Shown piece after piece: positions 14,784 to 23,542 of a stretch of 64,000 nucleotides of DNA. This DNA is from Mycobacterium marinum (GTDB lineage: Bacteria; Actinomycetota; Actinomycetes; Mycobacteriales; Mycobacteriaceae). The position numbers and the translations under genes were made by a program. How positions within the stretch are numbered: position 1 is the stretch's first letter; each line of letters begins with the position of its first letter. A model generated the notes under the pieces. That model worked only from the letters and a program-made list of their open reading frames with translations. It was not told where the DNA came from and searched no databases. Where the stretch lies: positions 1,116,001 through 1,180,000 of the forward strand of contig NZ_CP024190.1 of assembly GCF_003391395.1 (NCBI RefSeq), written 5' to 3'.

Positions 14784-17700
14784 ATGTCGTTTGTGAGTGT
14801 TTCGCCGGAGCTGGTGACTGATGGTGCGGCGGCCTTGACGCAGATTGGGTCATCGATCGATGAGGCCAACGCGGCGGCTGGTGCGACGACGGCCGTGCTG
14901 CCTCCCGGGGTCGATGAGGTCTCCGTGGCGCTGGCGTCATTGTTCGTCGCTCATGGGCGCGAGTACGAGTCGCTCAGCGCTCAGGTGGCGCTGTTTCACC
15001 GGCGGTTTGTGCAGATGCTGGCCGCCGCCTCGGGGGGCTATGCGGAAGCTGAAGCTGCCAACATTTCGGCGGTAGCCGGTTTGGAGACCGTCGAGCAGTG
15101 CGTCTTGGACGTGATCAATGCGCCCACTCAAGCGTTGTTCGGGTGGTCGTTGATCGGCAACGGCACCGACGGCGCACCCGGTAGCGGGCAGGCGGGCGGC
15201 AACGGGGGGTTGTTGTGGGGCGACGGTGGTAACGGTGGCTCGGGCGGAGTAGGTCAGGTCGGCGGGGCCGGCGGGTCCGCGGGTCTACTCGGCCATGGCG
15301 GTGCCGGCGGCGCCGGCGGAGTCAGTGGAGTCTCGGCCGTGGGTGCGACCGGCGGTGCGGGCGGCAACGGCGGATGGCTGTACGGCAATGGAGGCGCCGG
15401 CGGCCTTGGCGGCCAAGGCGTGCTCACCGGGGGCAATGGCGGGGTTGGTGGGGCCGCGAGATTCTTCGGTGCTGGCGGGACCGGCGGAGCTGGCGGGTTG
15501 GGACTGGGCGACACCGGCGGAATCGGCGGAATCGGCGGAAACGCCGGAGCGCTGTTCGGCCCCGGTGGTGCCGGTGGCGCCGGTGGCCCCGGCGGCGCGA
15601 ACGGTACCAACGGTGGTGATGGTGGTGCCGGGGGAGCCGCGGGGTTGTACGGCCTCGGTGGCGCCGGTGGTGCCGGCGGCGATGGTGGTGCTGGCATTTC
15701 CGGCGGGGCTGGTGACGCCGGTGGCGCGGGCGGCCACGCGGGCAACGGTGGTGCCGGTGGTCGCGGTGGCTGGTTGGTCGGCAACGGGGGCGTCGGGGGG
15801 CTCGGCGGTGTCGGGGGCACCGGCGGTGCGGGTGGCGCCGGCGGGGACGGGGTTGTCCTGGGCAGCGCCGGCGGAACTGGCGGCGACGGTGGTGCCGGCG
15901 GGACCGGCGGAGTTGGCGGGACCGGCGGCGAGGGCGGCTTTCTGGGTCAGCGGGGTGCTGGCGGTGCCGGCGGGGCCGGCGGTGCCGGTGGATTGGCTGG
16001 CGACGGTGGCCGAGGCGCGGCGGGCACATTTGCCGGCGGTACCGGTATCGGAGGCGCAGGGGGCGACGGCGGCAACGCGGGTGTCGGCGGGGTCGGGGGA
16101 GCCGGTGGGGCCGGCTCCGTGACGGGTGCCCACGGCGCGGAGGGGGCGCGTCCGATCAGTGGTAATGGCGGCGCAGGGGGTCGCGGCGCCGACGCGATAG
16201 CGGCTGGCAAATCGGGTGGGGCCGGCGGGGCTGGTGGTAACGGCGGGCTGTTCGGCCACGGCGGAGACGGTGGTGACGGCGGTGTGGGCAAGGCCGGTGA
16301 AGCGGGGGCCTCAGGTTTGCTCCCCGGTGAGGCTGGCTTCGCGGGCGAGGCCGGCGGTGCCGGCGGGAATGGTGGTGCCGGCGGTAGCGGTGGCGCCCTC
16401 GCCGGCGATGGCGGCGACGGCGGCGCGGGTGGTGCCGGCGGTATCGGCGGGAATGGTGGTGCCGGCACCACCGGCCTGGCCGGGCACATCGGCATAGACA
16501 TGAACGGCGGTGCCGGCGGGGTTGGCGGTGCCGGCGGCAACGGTGGGGCCGGCGGCAACGGTGGCGACGCAGGTCATGCGCAGGCGGGCGGCTACTCCGA
16601 TGGCCTCCAGGGCGCCGGTAATGACGGAGGCCACGGCGGGAGCGGGGGCGTGGCCGGTGATGGCGGCCGTGGTGCCGATGCCGCGGCGGGCTCGGGGTTG
16701 GCTGGCGGCGATGGCGGGCGAGGTGGCGATCCGGGTGCTGGGGGCGAGGGCGGCGCCGCTGGGGGCGGCTCTGTTGCAGGTACCGCCGGCCTTGACGGGA
16801 TTGGCCCGACCAGTGGCGGCAACGGGGGCAACGGCGGTCACGGCGGCAGCGGCGCCGTCGGCGTCGAAGGCGGGGCCGGTAGTGCTGGCGGCGCCGGCGG
16901 CCGGGGCGGCGACGGCGGTGCCTACGGCAACGGAGGAGTCGGCGGTAACGGCGGTGCGGGCGGGGCAGGTAGTCCGGGCGCCCATGGCGGAACCGCGGGT
17001 GAAGACGGGTTCAATGCCGGTGATGGCGGGCACGGTGGTGCTGGCGGAGCCGGCGGCGGCGGTGGTGAAAAGGGCGGCACCGGCGGTGCTGGCGGGTTAG
17101 GCGGCGTCGGCGGTCAGGGCGGCACCGGCGGTGACGGTGCCGCCGGGTTGTCGGGGAAGGCTGGTACCGGCACGGACGGCGAATCGGGCGGCAGAGGCGG
17201 CCACGCGGGTAACGGTGGCACCGGCGGTGACGGCGGTGCGGGCGGCGCGTCCCGCGTACCCGGATTCCTCGACGGCGCTGACGGCGCCGGCGGCTCGGGG
17301 GGCGCGGGTGGCAACGGCGGCAATGGCGCTAACGGTGGTCACGGCGGTTCTGGTCCATCGCCCATGGGGTTCGAGAACGGGCACAACGGGGGCAACGGGG
17401 GCACCGGCGGCTACGGCGCGGCGGGCGGTCTCGGTGGCGACGGCGGAATCGGTGGTGACGGCTCCACCCACGCCGCCCCGGGCGACGACGGACTCATGGG
17501 CAATGGCGGCCATGGCGGTAATGGTGGCGCCGGTGGGCCAGACAATCCCGACGGCGGCGGCCATCCCGGCGACGGTGGCTACGGCGGCAACGGCGGATCC
17601 GGTTTCAACGCCGGCAACGGCGGCAACGGTGGCCGAGGCGGCAGCGCCCACGCCTCGCTGGTCGGCAAGGCCGGCAACGGCGGCTTCGGCGGCACCGGTG

Positions 17701-17927
17701 GTAACAGTTTTGGCGGGGTGTCGGGTAACGGCGGTAACGGCGGCGACGGCGGCCACGCCCTGCATGGGCAGCCGGGTGGCCACGGCGGTCAAGGCGGTCA
17801 CGGTGGTGTGGCACATACTGACGGTTCGGACTATCCCGGCTGGCCCGGCCTGCCCGGCGATGTGGGTTACCAGGACGGCACCGGCGGTGGAGGAGGCACC
17901 GGCGGGGCCGGCGGCCACGCCCCATAG
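14784..17927 (+). CDS. PE_PGRS family protein
   Basis: Protein of 1047 residues. Residues 1 to about 100 form a PE domain (MSFVSVSPELVTDGAAALTQ, then YESLSAQVALFHRRF and AEAANIS), followed by the linker VLDVINAPTQALFG and a GWSLIGNGTDG version of the GRPLIGNG motif. The remaining roughly 900 residues are PGRS: Gly-Gly-Ala and Gly-Gly-Asn repeats, with many GGxGGx calcium-type nonapeptides, and no unique C-terminal domain. PE_PGRS proteins are ESX-5-dependent, surface or secreted. The start is ATG at 14784, where the PE homology begins; no strong SD is visible. It stands between the IS element and rplJ, where M. tuberculosis has nothing. Function unknown. Confidence 0.9.
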   Translation: MSFVSVSPELVTDGAAALTQIGSSIDEANAAAGATTAVLPPGVDEVSVALASLFVAHGREYESLSAQVALFHRRFVQMLAAASGGYAEAEAANISAVAGLETVEQCVLDVINAPTQALFGWSLIGNGTDGAPGSGQAGGNGGLLWGDGGNGGSGGVGQVGGAGGSAGLLGHGGAGGAGGVSGVSAVGATGGAGGNGGWLYGNGGAGGLGGQGVLTGGNGGVGGAARFFGAGGTGGAGGLGLGDTGGIGGIGGNAGALFGPGGAGGAGGPGGANGTNGGDGGAGGAAGLYGLGGAGGAGGDGGAGISGGAGDAGGAGGHAGNGGAGGRGGWLVGNGGVGGLGGVGGTGGAGGAGGDGVVLGSAGGTGGDGGAGGTGGVGGTGGEGGFLGQRGAGGAGGAGGAGGLAGDGGRGAAGTFAGGTGIGGAGGDGGNAGVGGVGGAGGAGSVTGAHGAEGARPISGNGGAGGRGADAIAAGKSGGAGGAGGNGGLFGHGGDGGDGGVGKAGEAGASGLLPGEAGFAGEAGGAGGNGGAGGSGGALAGDGGDGGAGGAGGIGGNGGAGTTGLAGHIGIDMNGGAGGVGGAGGNGGAGGNGGDAGHAQAGGYSDGLQGAGNDGGHGGSGGVAGDGGRGADAAAGSGLAGGDGGRGGDPGAGGEGGAAGGGSVAGTAGLDGIGPTSGGNGGNGGHGGSGAVGVEGGAGSAGGAGGRGGDGGAYGNGGVGGNGGAGGAGSPGAHGGTAGEDGFNAGDGGHGGAGGAGGGGGEKGGTGGAGGLGGVGGQGGTGGDGAAGLSGKAGTGTDGESGGRGGHAGNGGTGGDGGAGGASRVPGFLDGADGAGGSGGAGGNGGNGANGGHGGSGPSPMGFENGHNGGNGGTGGYGAAGGLGGDGGIGGDGSTHAAPGDDGLMGNGGHGGNGGAGGPDNPDGGGHPGDGGYGGNGGSGFNAGNGGNGGRGGSAHASLVGKAGNGGFGGTGGNSFGGVSGNGGNGGDGGHALHGQPGGHGGQGGHGGVAHTDGSDYPGWPGLPGDVGYQDGTGGGGGTGGAGGHAP
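15150..17925. repeat. GGXGGX-coding repeat tract of the PE_PGRS gene
   Basis: Imperfect GGCGGN-type 9-base units run through the gene, very G+C rich and G-skewed on the coding strand. They make the reverse strand appear open over long Pro-Ala stretches, which are artefacts of the repeat. Confidence 0.85.
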
Positions 17928-18035
17928 ATCCGCGTTGCTCAAGTGGCTGGAGTAGCTGAAGTGGCTTGGGTGACCTCGCGTGGCGGTTCGGGCCCAACTT
18001 CCCGTGCGGCGCTGCGGGTGGCATACTCGCCCGTT

Positions 18036-18064
18036 TTGGCTGATCGGGCGGGCCGCGCTATTGT
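18036..18064 (+). promoter_or_regulatory. Promoter of rplJ-rplL
   Basis: A -35 box TTGGCT (18036-18041), a 17-base spacer and a -10 box TATTGT (18059-18064). Initiation near 18071 leaves a leader of about 230 nt. The same -10 box and similar leader length precede rpoB and rpsL in this window. Confidence 0.6.
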
Positions 18065-18071
18065 GGTGTCC

Positions 18072-18270
18072 GATCCACCGAAGACCGTCGGTCACCGAGA
18101 AATCGGTTGAAGGTCCGGGAGTAATCCCGGCGGCCCACGCAGGAGGACGAGGCAAGTATCGCCGGCCCGTGTGCTGGCGCGCATTCACGCCCCGGCCGCA
18201 TCCTGCGCCGGGGCGTTCGACGTTTTGCGGCGATCACAGACGACACGTCGCACCAGCTAATACCGGAAAC
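18072..18270 (+). ncRNA. Ribosomal protein L10 leader (autoregulatory mRNA element)
   Basis: The leader of rplJ contains AAGACCGTCGGTC, then several GC-rich pairings (for example CCGGGAGTAATCCCGG) and GCCCACGCAGGAGGAC. It lies where the L10-leader family binds the L10-L7/L12 complex to repress its own operon. The AAGACCG kink-turn segment and position support it; the boundaries and the fold are approximate, and a covariance-model search was not possible. Confidence 0.55.
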
Positions 18271-18301
18271 TTCCACCGGACTTCGACTTCAGGAGGCATG
18301 C

Positions 18302-18922
18302 ATGGCCAGGGCTGACAAGGCCACTGCCGTTGCGGACATCGCAGAGCACTTCAAGGCGTCGACCGCAACTGTCATTACCGAATACCGTGGTTTGACGGTC
18401 TCCAACCTGGCCGAATTGCGCCGGTCGTTGGGCGAGTCGGCCACCTACGCCGTAGCCAAGAACACCCTCATCAAGCGCGCAGCTTCGGAGGCCGGTGTCG
18501 AAGGCCTCGACGAGCTGTTCGCGGGCCCCACCGCGATCGCGTTCGTCAAGGGCGAGCCGGTCGACGCGGCCAAGGCCCTCAAGACCTTCGCCAAGGAACA
18601 CAAGGCGCTGGTCATCAAGGGCGGCTACATGGACGGTCACGCGTTGACCGTCGCCGAAGTTGAGCGGATCGCCGATCTGGAGACCCGCGAGGTGTTGCTG
18701 GCCAAGCTGGCCGGCGCGATGAAGGGCAACCTCGCCAAGGCTGCCGGGCTGTTCAATGCGCCGGCCTCGCAGTTCGCCCGGTTGGCGGCGGCGCTGCAGG
18801 AGAAGAAGGCAGCGGAGCCCGGCTCGGCGCCGGCCGCAGCTACCGAGACTCCTGAAGCCGCGGGGGCCGCTGAAGCCTCCGAAGCCCCCGAGGCGACTGA
18901 CACGGCGACCGACGCCGAATAG
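18302..18922 (+). CDS. rplJ: 50S ribosomal protein L10
   Basis: L10 anchors the L7/L12 stalk on the large subunit near the GTPase centre. The protein has 206 residues: the normal L10 domain (ADKATAVADIAEHFKASTATV through LAAALQEKKA, about 165 residues) plus an Ala/Glu/Thr-rich tail that makes it about 28 residues longer than the M. tuberculosis protein as I recall it. The start is ATG at 18302 with AGGAGG at 18291-18296. rplL follows after 77 bases in the same transcript. Expression is probably controlled by the L10 leader upstream. Confidence 0.95.
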   Translation: MARADKATAVADIAEHFKASTATVITEYRGLTVSNLAELRRSLGESATYAVAKNTLIKRAASEAGVEGLDELFAGPTAIAFVKGEPVDAAKALKTFAKEHKALVIKGGYMDGHALTVAEVERIADLETREVLLAKLAGAMKGNLAKAAGLFNAPASQFARLAAALQEKKAAEPGSAPAAATETPEAAGAAEASEAPEATDTATDAE

Positions 18923-18945
18923 CCACCTGTATCGAGAAACCACCA

Positions 18946-18984
18946 AATAACCCAAGAAACCCCAAGAAACCCCCAAGAAACTAG
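18946..18984 (+). repeat. CCCAAGAAA-type tandem repeat in the rplJ-rplL spacer
   Basis: Three imperfect units of CCCAAGAAA with three to five C residues lie just before the rplL ribosome site (GGAAGGGA). They leave a largely unpaired, A-rich spacer. Function unknown; it may help independent initiation at rplL, which is made in excess of L10. Confidence 0.4.
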
Positions 18985-18999
18985 GAAGGGACCCAAACC

Positions 19000-19392
<393 letters not shown>

Positions 19393-19412
19393 GTCTGCAC
19401 GCAGAACCCACG

Positions 19413-19449
19413 CAAACCCCCGGAGCCGTTCCTGGTTTCCGGGGGTTTG
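19413..19449 (+). terminator. Terminator after rplL
   Basis: Two perfectly complementary 12-base arms (19413-19424 and 19438-19449, core AAACCCCCGG/CCGGGGGTTT) with a 13-base loop. It lies between the convergent rplL and TetR genes and can work in both directions. Confidence 0.8.
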
Positions 19450-19455
19450 CTGTAT

Positions 19456-20196
19456 TCAGCCCGCGCCGGTCGCCAGGCGCTGCGACCGCGTTGCCAGCTC
19501 GGGCGAATCTCCCAAGGCGACAAGCAAGTTCGTTGTCATCGACGCGAGTACCGGCTCGATGGCCGCTCCCTCATCGCCGAAGAAGCCGGCTAGTTCGAGC
19601 ATCACGAACCCATGGATCAGTGCCCAGAACTGGGCAGCGGTCGCGACGATCTCCGCGTCGGGAACGTCCGTGGCCAGACCATCGGTTGCCGACGCCCGAC
19701 TGCGGTCGGCCCCGCCGTTCACGGTGATTCGCCCGGCCAGCATCGACCGCCGGACACCCCGCACCACGTGCGCAAAGCTGGGATGGCGCTGCTCGATCTG
19801 CGAGATCGTCAGGGTCAGGACGTTTTGTGTGGGCGCGTTGATGCCGTGCGCGCTGGTGCTGCCGAACATCAGCCGATACATGTGCGGGCGCTCGATGGCG
19901 TACCGGCGATAGGCGGCGCCGGTGGCCACCAGATCGGCCACTGGGTCATCGGATGGTGGCACCGCAAGCGCGGTGTCGAACTGTCGCAAACCCTCCTCGG
20001 CGACTTCGGCGATCAGTTCGGGCATTCCGCCGAAATGCGTATAGACCGCCATTGTGGAGGTACCCGCGGCCCCCGCCACCTTGCGGGTTTGCAGTGCATC
20101 GGGTCCGTGCGCGTCGAGCAGCGCGACGGCGGCACGCAGCATCTCGTCGCGAACGCCGCTGCGTTGGGTCGGTGACGTTGTTTCCCCAATCATCAT
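19456..20196 (-). CDS. TetR-family regulator (Rv0653c orthologue)
   Basis: Transcriptional repressor of about 246 residues. The N-terminal HTH is clear: RDEMLRAAVALLDAHGPDAL, then TRKVAGAAGTSTMAVYTHFGG. A helical ligand domain with TMFGSTSAHGINAP-like loops follows; the ligand is unknown. The start is placed at ATG 20196, whose SD GAGAAG lies 6 bases upstream; ATG at 20202 or 20193 is possible. It diverges from the carotenoid oxygenase gene, and the gap holds the palindrome ATAACA-A-TGTTAT, so it probably controls that gene and itself. Confidence 0.85.
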   Translation of the reverse strand: MMIGETTSPTQRSGVRDEMLRAAVALLDAHGPDALQTRKVAGAAGTSTMAVYTHFGGMPELIAEVAEEGLRQFDTALAVPPSDDPVADLVATGAAYRRYAIERPHMYRLMFGSTSAHGINAPTQNVLTLTISQIEQRHPSFAHVVRGVRRSMLAGRITVNGGADRSRASATDGLATDVPDAEIVATAAQFWALIHGFVMLELAGFFGDEGAAIEPVLASMTTNLLVALGDSPELATRSQRLATGAG

Positions 20197-20239
20197 TGCC
20201 ATCTTCTCATTGGGAGCGTACGGTCTCAATAACAGCGAA

Positions 20240-20252
20240 ATAACAATGTTAT
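20240..20252. promoter_or_regulatory. Probable TetR operator (ATAACA-A-TGTTAT)
   Basis: Perfect 6-base inverted repeat with a one-base centre in the 68-base gap between the divergent TetR and carotenoid oxygenase genes. A further AATAACAGCG half-like site lies at 20229-20238. Confidence 0.55.
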
Positions 20253-20264
20253 AGGAGCTCAGAC

Positions 20265-21767
20265 GTGACGACCATGCGCAGCGCCCAACCCCGGAATCCC
20301 TATCTCGAGGGCTTTCTGGCCCCCGTGCGCGCCGAAGTGACCGCAACCGACCTGGAGGTCACCGGGCGCATCCCCGACCACCTCGACGGGCGCTATCTGC
20401 GCAATGGGCCCAACCCGGTGGCGGAGGTCAACCCCGCCACCTACCACTGGTTCACCGGCGACGGGATGGTGCACGGGGTCGCGCTGCGCGACGGGCGGGC
20501 CAGTTGGTACCGCAACCGTTGGGTGCGCAGCATGCCGGTATGTGCTGCGCTGGGGGAGTCGCCGCCCGCCAGGCTTGACCCCCGGGCGGGCATGCTGGGG
20601 CTGGGGGCCAACACCAACGTGCTCAGTCACGCTGGGCGCACCCTCGCCCTGGTGGAGGGGGGCGTCGCAAACTATGAGCTCACCGACGACCTCGACACCG
20701 TGGGCACCTGCGACTTCGACGGCACCCTGCCCGGCGGTTACACCGCCCATCCGCACCGTGACCCCCAGACCGGCGAGCTGCACGCGGTGTCCTACTCGTT
20801 TACCCGCGGGCACACGGTGCAGTACTCGGTGATCGACACCCAGGGGCGGGCGCGTCGCACCGTTGACATCGAGGTCACCGGGTCGCCGATGATGCACGAC
20901 TTCTCGCTGACCGATAAGTACGTCGTGATCTACGACCTGCCGGTCACCTTCGACTCGGCGCAGGTGATGCCGGTGAAAATGCCCAGCTGGCTCGGGGTGC
21001 CGGCCCGGCTGGTGATGGCCTCGTTGATCGGAAATGTCCGGGTGCCCAGCCCGATCGCGGCAATGATGAACCGCAATCCCAAGCCGTCCAACCGGCTGCC
21101 CTACGCATGGAACCCCGCCTACCCGGCCCGGATCGGGGTCATGCCCCGGGAGGGTGGTAACCGGGATGTCAGATGGTTTGATATCGAGCCCTGCTACGTC
21201 TACCACCCGCTCAACGCGTATTCGGAGCACCGCGATGGGGCCGAGGTGTTGATACTCGACGTGGTCCGCTACCGGCGGATGTTCGACCGTGACCGTCGTG
21301 GCCCCGGAGATACCACTCCCTCGCTGGATCGCTGGGTGATCAACTTGACCACCGGCGCGGTCAGCACCGAGTGCCGTGACGACCGGTCCCAGGAGTTTCC
21401 CCGGATCAATGAGACGTTGTTGGGCAAGCGGCACCGGTTTGGCTACACCCTGGGCGTGGACGGCGGTTACCTCACGGGTGGCACGTCGGACATGTCGACC
21501 TCGCTGTACAAGCAGGACTATGCGACCGGGTCCAGCCAAGTCGCCCCGCTCGATCCGGACCTGCTGCTTGGTGAGATGGCCTTCGTGCCGAGCCCGACGG
21601 CCGCCGCCGAGGATGACGGGGTCCTGATGGGATACGGCTATCACCGTGGCTCCGACGAGGGTCAGCTGGTGCTGCTGGACGCCCAGACGCTGGAGCTGGC
21701 GGCGTGCGTGCATCTTCCGCAGCGGGTGCCGCTAGGCTTCCATGGCAATTGGTCGGCCTCGACATGA
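20265..21767 (+). CDS. Carotenoid cleavage oxygenase family protein (Rv0654 orthologue)
   Basis: Iron(II) dioxygenase of 500 residues that cleaves carotenoids or stilbene-like substrates to aldehydes; the M. tuberculosis enzyme is reported to cleave carotenoids. Family iron ligands appear as four histidines: His162 (TAHPHRD), His211 (MMHDFSLTD), His314 (YVYHPLNAY) and one in the C-terminal FHGNWSA. The blade motif GRYLRNGPNP is near residue 43. Cytosolic. The start is GTG at 20265 with AGGAG upstream. Regulation by the divergent TetR is likely. Confidence 0.9.
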   Translation: MTTMRSAQPRNPYLEGFLAPVRAEVTATDLEVTGRIPDHLDGRYLRNGPNPVAEVNPATYHWFTGDGMVHGVALRDGRASWYRNRWVRSMPVCAALGESPPARLDPRAGMLGLGANTNVLSHAGRTLALVEGGVANYELTDDLDTVGTCDFDGTLPGGYTAHPHRDPQTGELHAVSYSFTRGHTVQYSVIDTQGRARRTVDIEVTGSPMMHDFSLTDKYVVIYDLPVTFDSAQVMPVKMPSWLGVPARLVMASLIGNVRVPSPIAAMMNRNPKPSNRLPYAWNPAYPARIGVMPREGGNRDVRWFDIEPCYVYHPLNAYSEHRDGAEVLILDVVRYRRMFDRDRRGPGDTTPSLDRWVINLTTGAVSTECRDDRSQEFPRINETLLGKRHRFGYTLGVDGGYLTGGTSDMSTSLYKQDYATGSSQVAPLDPDLLLGEMAFVPSPTAAAEDDGVLMGYGYHRGSDEGQLVLLDAQTLELAACVHLPQRVPLGFHGNWSAST

Positions 21768-21945
21768 CCGGCGCCCAATGACGGGCGCGTAACGGGCGTG
21801 TGACCGGTGCTTGCGGGTGGCTGGCGTGGCCTGCGGGAGATTTGTTATCTATCCAACCCTGATATCCCGCCCATGACGTGCGCTACAGTGACTCAAGCCA
21901 CATCAACGGGGCAGGTCACGGGCATCGGCATTGGAAGGATTTCCC

Positions 21946-22932
21946 ATGGGCGTCGCTATCGAGGTCAACGGACTGACAAAGTCCTTCGGATCCTCGAGGA
22001 TTTGGGAAGACGTCACGCTGACGATCCCGGCCGGGGAGGTCAGCGTGTTGCTTGGTCCCTCCGGTACTGGCAAGTCGGTGTTCCTGAAGTCCCTGATCGG
22101 TCTGCTGCGCCCAGAGCGCGGCTCGATCCTCATCGATGGCACCGACATCATCGAATGTTCGGCCAAGGAGCTCTACGAGATCCGGACGTTGTTCGGTGTG
22201 CTGTTCCAGGACGGTGCGCTGTTCGGGTCGATGAACCTCTATGACAACACCGCCTTCCCGCTGCGTGAGCACACCAAGAAGAAGGAAAGCGAAATCCGTG
22301 ACATCGTCATGGAGAAGCTGGCCATGGTCGGTCTCACCGGTGATGAGAAGAAGTTCCCCGGTGAGATCTCCGGTGGTATGCGCAAGCGCGCCGGCCTGGC
22401 CAGGGCGCTGGTTCTCGACCCGCAGATCATTCTCTGCGACGAGCCCGACTCGGGTCTGGACCCCGTCCGTACCGCCTATCTGAGCCAGTTGATCATGGAC
22501 ATCAACGCCCAGATCGATGCCACCATCCTGATCGTGACGCACAACATCAACATCGCGCGCACCGTGCCGGACAACATGGGCATGTTGTTCCGTAAGCACC
22601 TGGTCATGTTCGGCCCCCGCGAGGTGCTGCTCACCAGCGATGAGCCCGTGGTTCGGCAGTTCCTCAACGGCCGCCGCATCGGCCCGATCGGCATGTCCGA
22701 GGAAAAGGACGAGGCCACCATGGCCGAAGAGCAGGCCATGATCGACGCCGGACAGCACGCCGGCGGCACCGAGGACATCGAGGGTGTGCCACCGCAGATC
22801 CAAGCGACTCCGGGCATGCCGGAACGTAAGGCCGTCGCCCGCCGCCAGGCGCGGGTTCGCGAGATGCTGCACACGCTGCCCAAGGACGCCCAGGCGGCAA
22901 TCCTCGAGGACCTCGAGGGCACCCACCGCTGA
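21946..22932 (+). CDS. mkl: Mce transporter ATPase Mkl/MceG
   Basis: ABC ATPase of 328 residues that energises Mce lipid and sterol importers encoded elsewhere. Walker A GPSGTGKS at residues 37-44, the signature EISGGMRKRAGLARAL, Walker B IILCDEPDSGLDP and the switch His in IVTHN are all present. An extra C-terminal extension after about residue 245 (SEEKDEATMAEEQAM onward) is typical of MceG. The start is ATG at 21946 with GGAAGGA five bases upstream. A possible -10 box TACAGT is at 21884-21889. It is not in an operon with neighbours; M. tuberculosis has vapBC genes next, here absent. Confidence 0.92.
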   Translation: MGVAIEVNGLTKSFGSSRIWEDVTLTIPAGEVSVLLGPSGTGKSVFLKSLIGLLRPERGSILIDGTDIIECSAKELYEIRTLFGVLFQDGALFGSMNLYDNTAFPLREHTKKKESEIRDIVMEKLAMVGLTGDEKKFPGEISGGMRKRAGLARALVLDPQIILCDEPDSGLDPVRTAYLSQLIMDINAQIDATILIVTHNINIARTVPDNMGMLFRKHLVMFGPREVLLTSDEPVVRQFLNGRRIGPIGMSEEKDEATMAEEQAMIDAGQHAGGTEDIEGVPPQIQATPGMPERKAVARRQARVREMLHTLPKDAQAAILEDLEGTHR

Positions 22933-23283
22933 CCGCCGTCCAGGGTCTAGCGCGTCGCGCGGCCGCGGGCGGCAAATCCGAATTGCGTTTCCGGGGAACC
23001 TACATCGGGGTTTGGGTGGGCCAAATCGTCGGTATCCGGGGCGGCGCAAGCCCGTGTTGGCAGACGCTGCCCGACGTGTCGTCCGGCGCATGTGGGCTGA
23101 ACCGGTTCAGCGAGTCGACGTTGCCGAAATTCCGGATAACTCGGCGTAACTTGCGGCCCGTCCCCCTTGACGGCGGGGCGCAAACGGGTCAATCTGTTGG
23201 TCAGCATGTGTCCTATGTGTCCGAGGGAAGTCGAGATCGCCAGCCAGCGCCGATGCCCGCGGATAGGTAATTGTCATGGGCAT
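22933..23283. other. Intergenic region after mkl
   Basis: I find no gene with convincing codon use or homology and no clear terminator. In M. tuberculosis a cluster of vapBC toxin-antitoxin pairs occupies this interval (mkl to rpoB); nothing resembling them is present here. Confidence 0.4.
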
Positions 23284-23312
23284 TTGAGGAATGCGCCGTC
23301 CTGCGCTATTGT
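23284..23312 (+). promoter_or_regulatory. Promoter of rpoB-rpoC
   Basis: A -35 box TTGAGG (23284-23289), a 17-base spacer and a -10 box TATTGT (23307-23312). Transcription should start near 23319, giving a leader of about 224 nt before the rpoB start at 23543. Confidence 0.6.
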
Positions 23313-23374
23313 TGGACGTTGCGCTGGCTACTTCCTGCCCACCTCACCCGCCACTTGACGCTGTGGTCCTAGCC

Positions 23375-23394
23375 TGAGCCGCTTGCGGCTCAGC
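23375..23394 (+). promoter_or_regulatory. Perfect hairpin in the rpoB leader
   Basis: CTGAGCCGC and GCGGCTCAG separated by TT form a 9-bp stem about 55 bases after the predicted transcription start. There is no T tract. It could stabilise the mRNA or be an attenuation or pause element; the role is unproven. Confidence 0.4.
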
Positions 23395-23542
23395 CGTTCG
23401 GTTGCGTGCGTGAGATCCGGGTAGTTCGTTCGCCGGCCAAAACCGACACAATTATCTGCGGCGAACAGGCTTGGTGGGCACCGGCTCGCACCGGACTCTT
23501 CTTGGTCCTCGTTAGTCGCACGAGGTGCTGGAAGGACGCATC

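Noticed and set aside
14468..14869. 133-codon minus-strand frame before the PE_PGRS gene
   Set aside because: It overlaps the true PE start and has unusual composition; no family recognised.
15254..17033. Pro-Ala-rich frames on the minus strand of the PE_PGRS gene
   Set aside because: Reverse reading of GGCGGN repeats always gives open Pro/Ala codons; no start signal or homology.
15150..17925. CRISPR-like array in the GC-rich repeats
   Set aside because: Units are short, contiguous and codon-phased with no spacers; they encode PGRS.
20259..21713. Long open frame antisense to the carotenoid oxygenase
   Set aside because: Pro/His/Arg-rich with no family motif; typical of reverse-strand openness in GC-rich codon-biased genes. 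The plus-strand enzyme has full iron ligands.
22983..23270. 95-codon frame in the mkl-rpoB gap
   Set aside because: No ribosome site, no recognised domain and poor codon use; likely non-coding.
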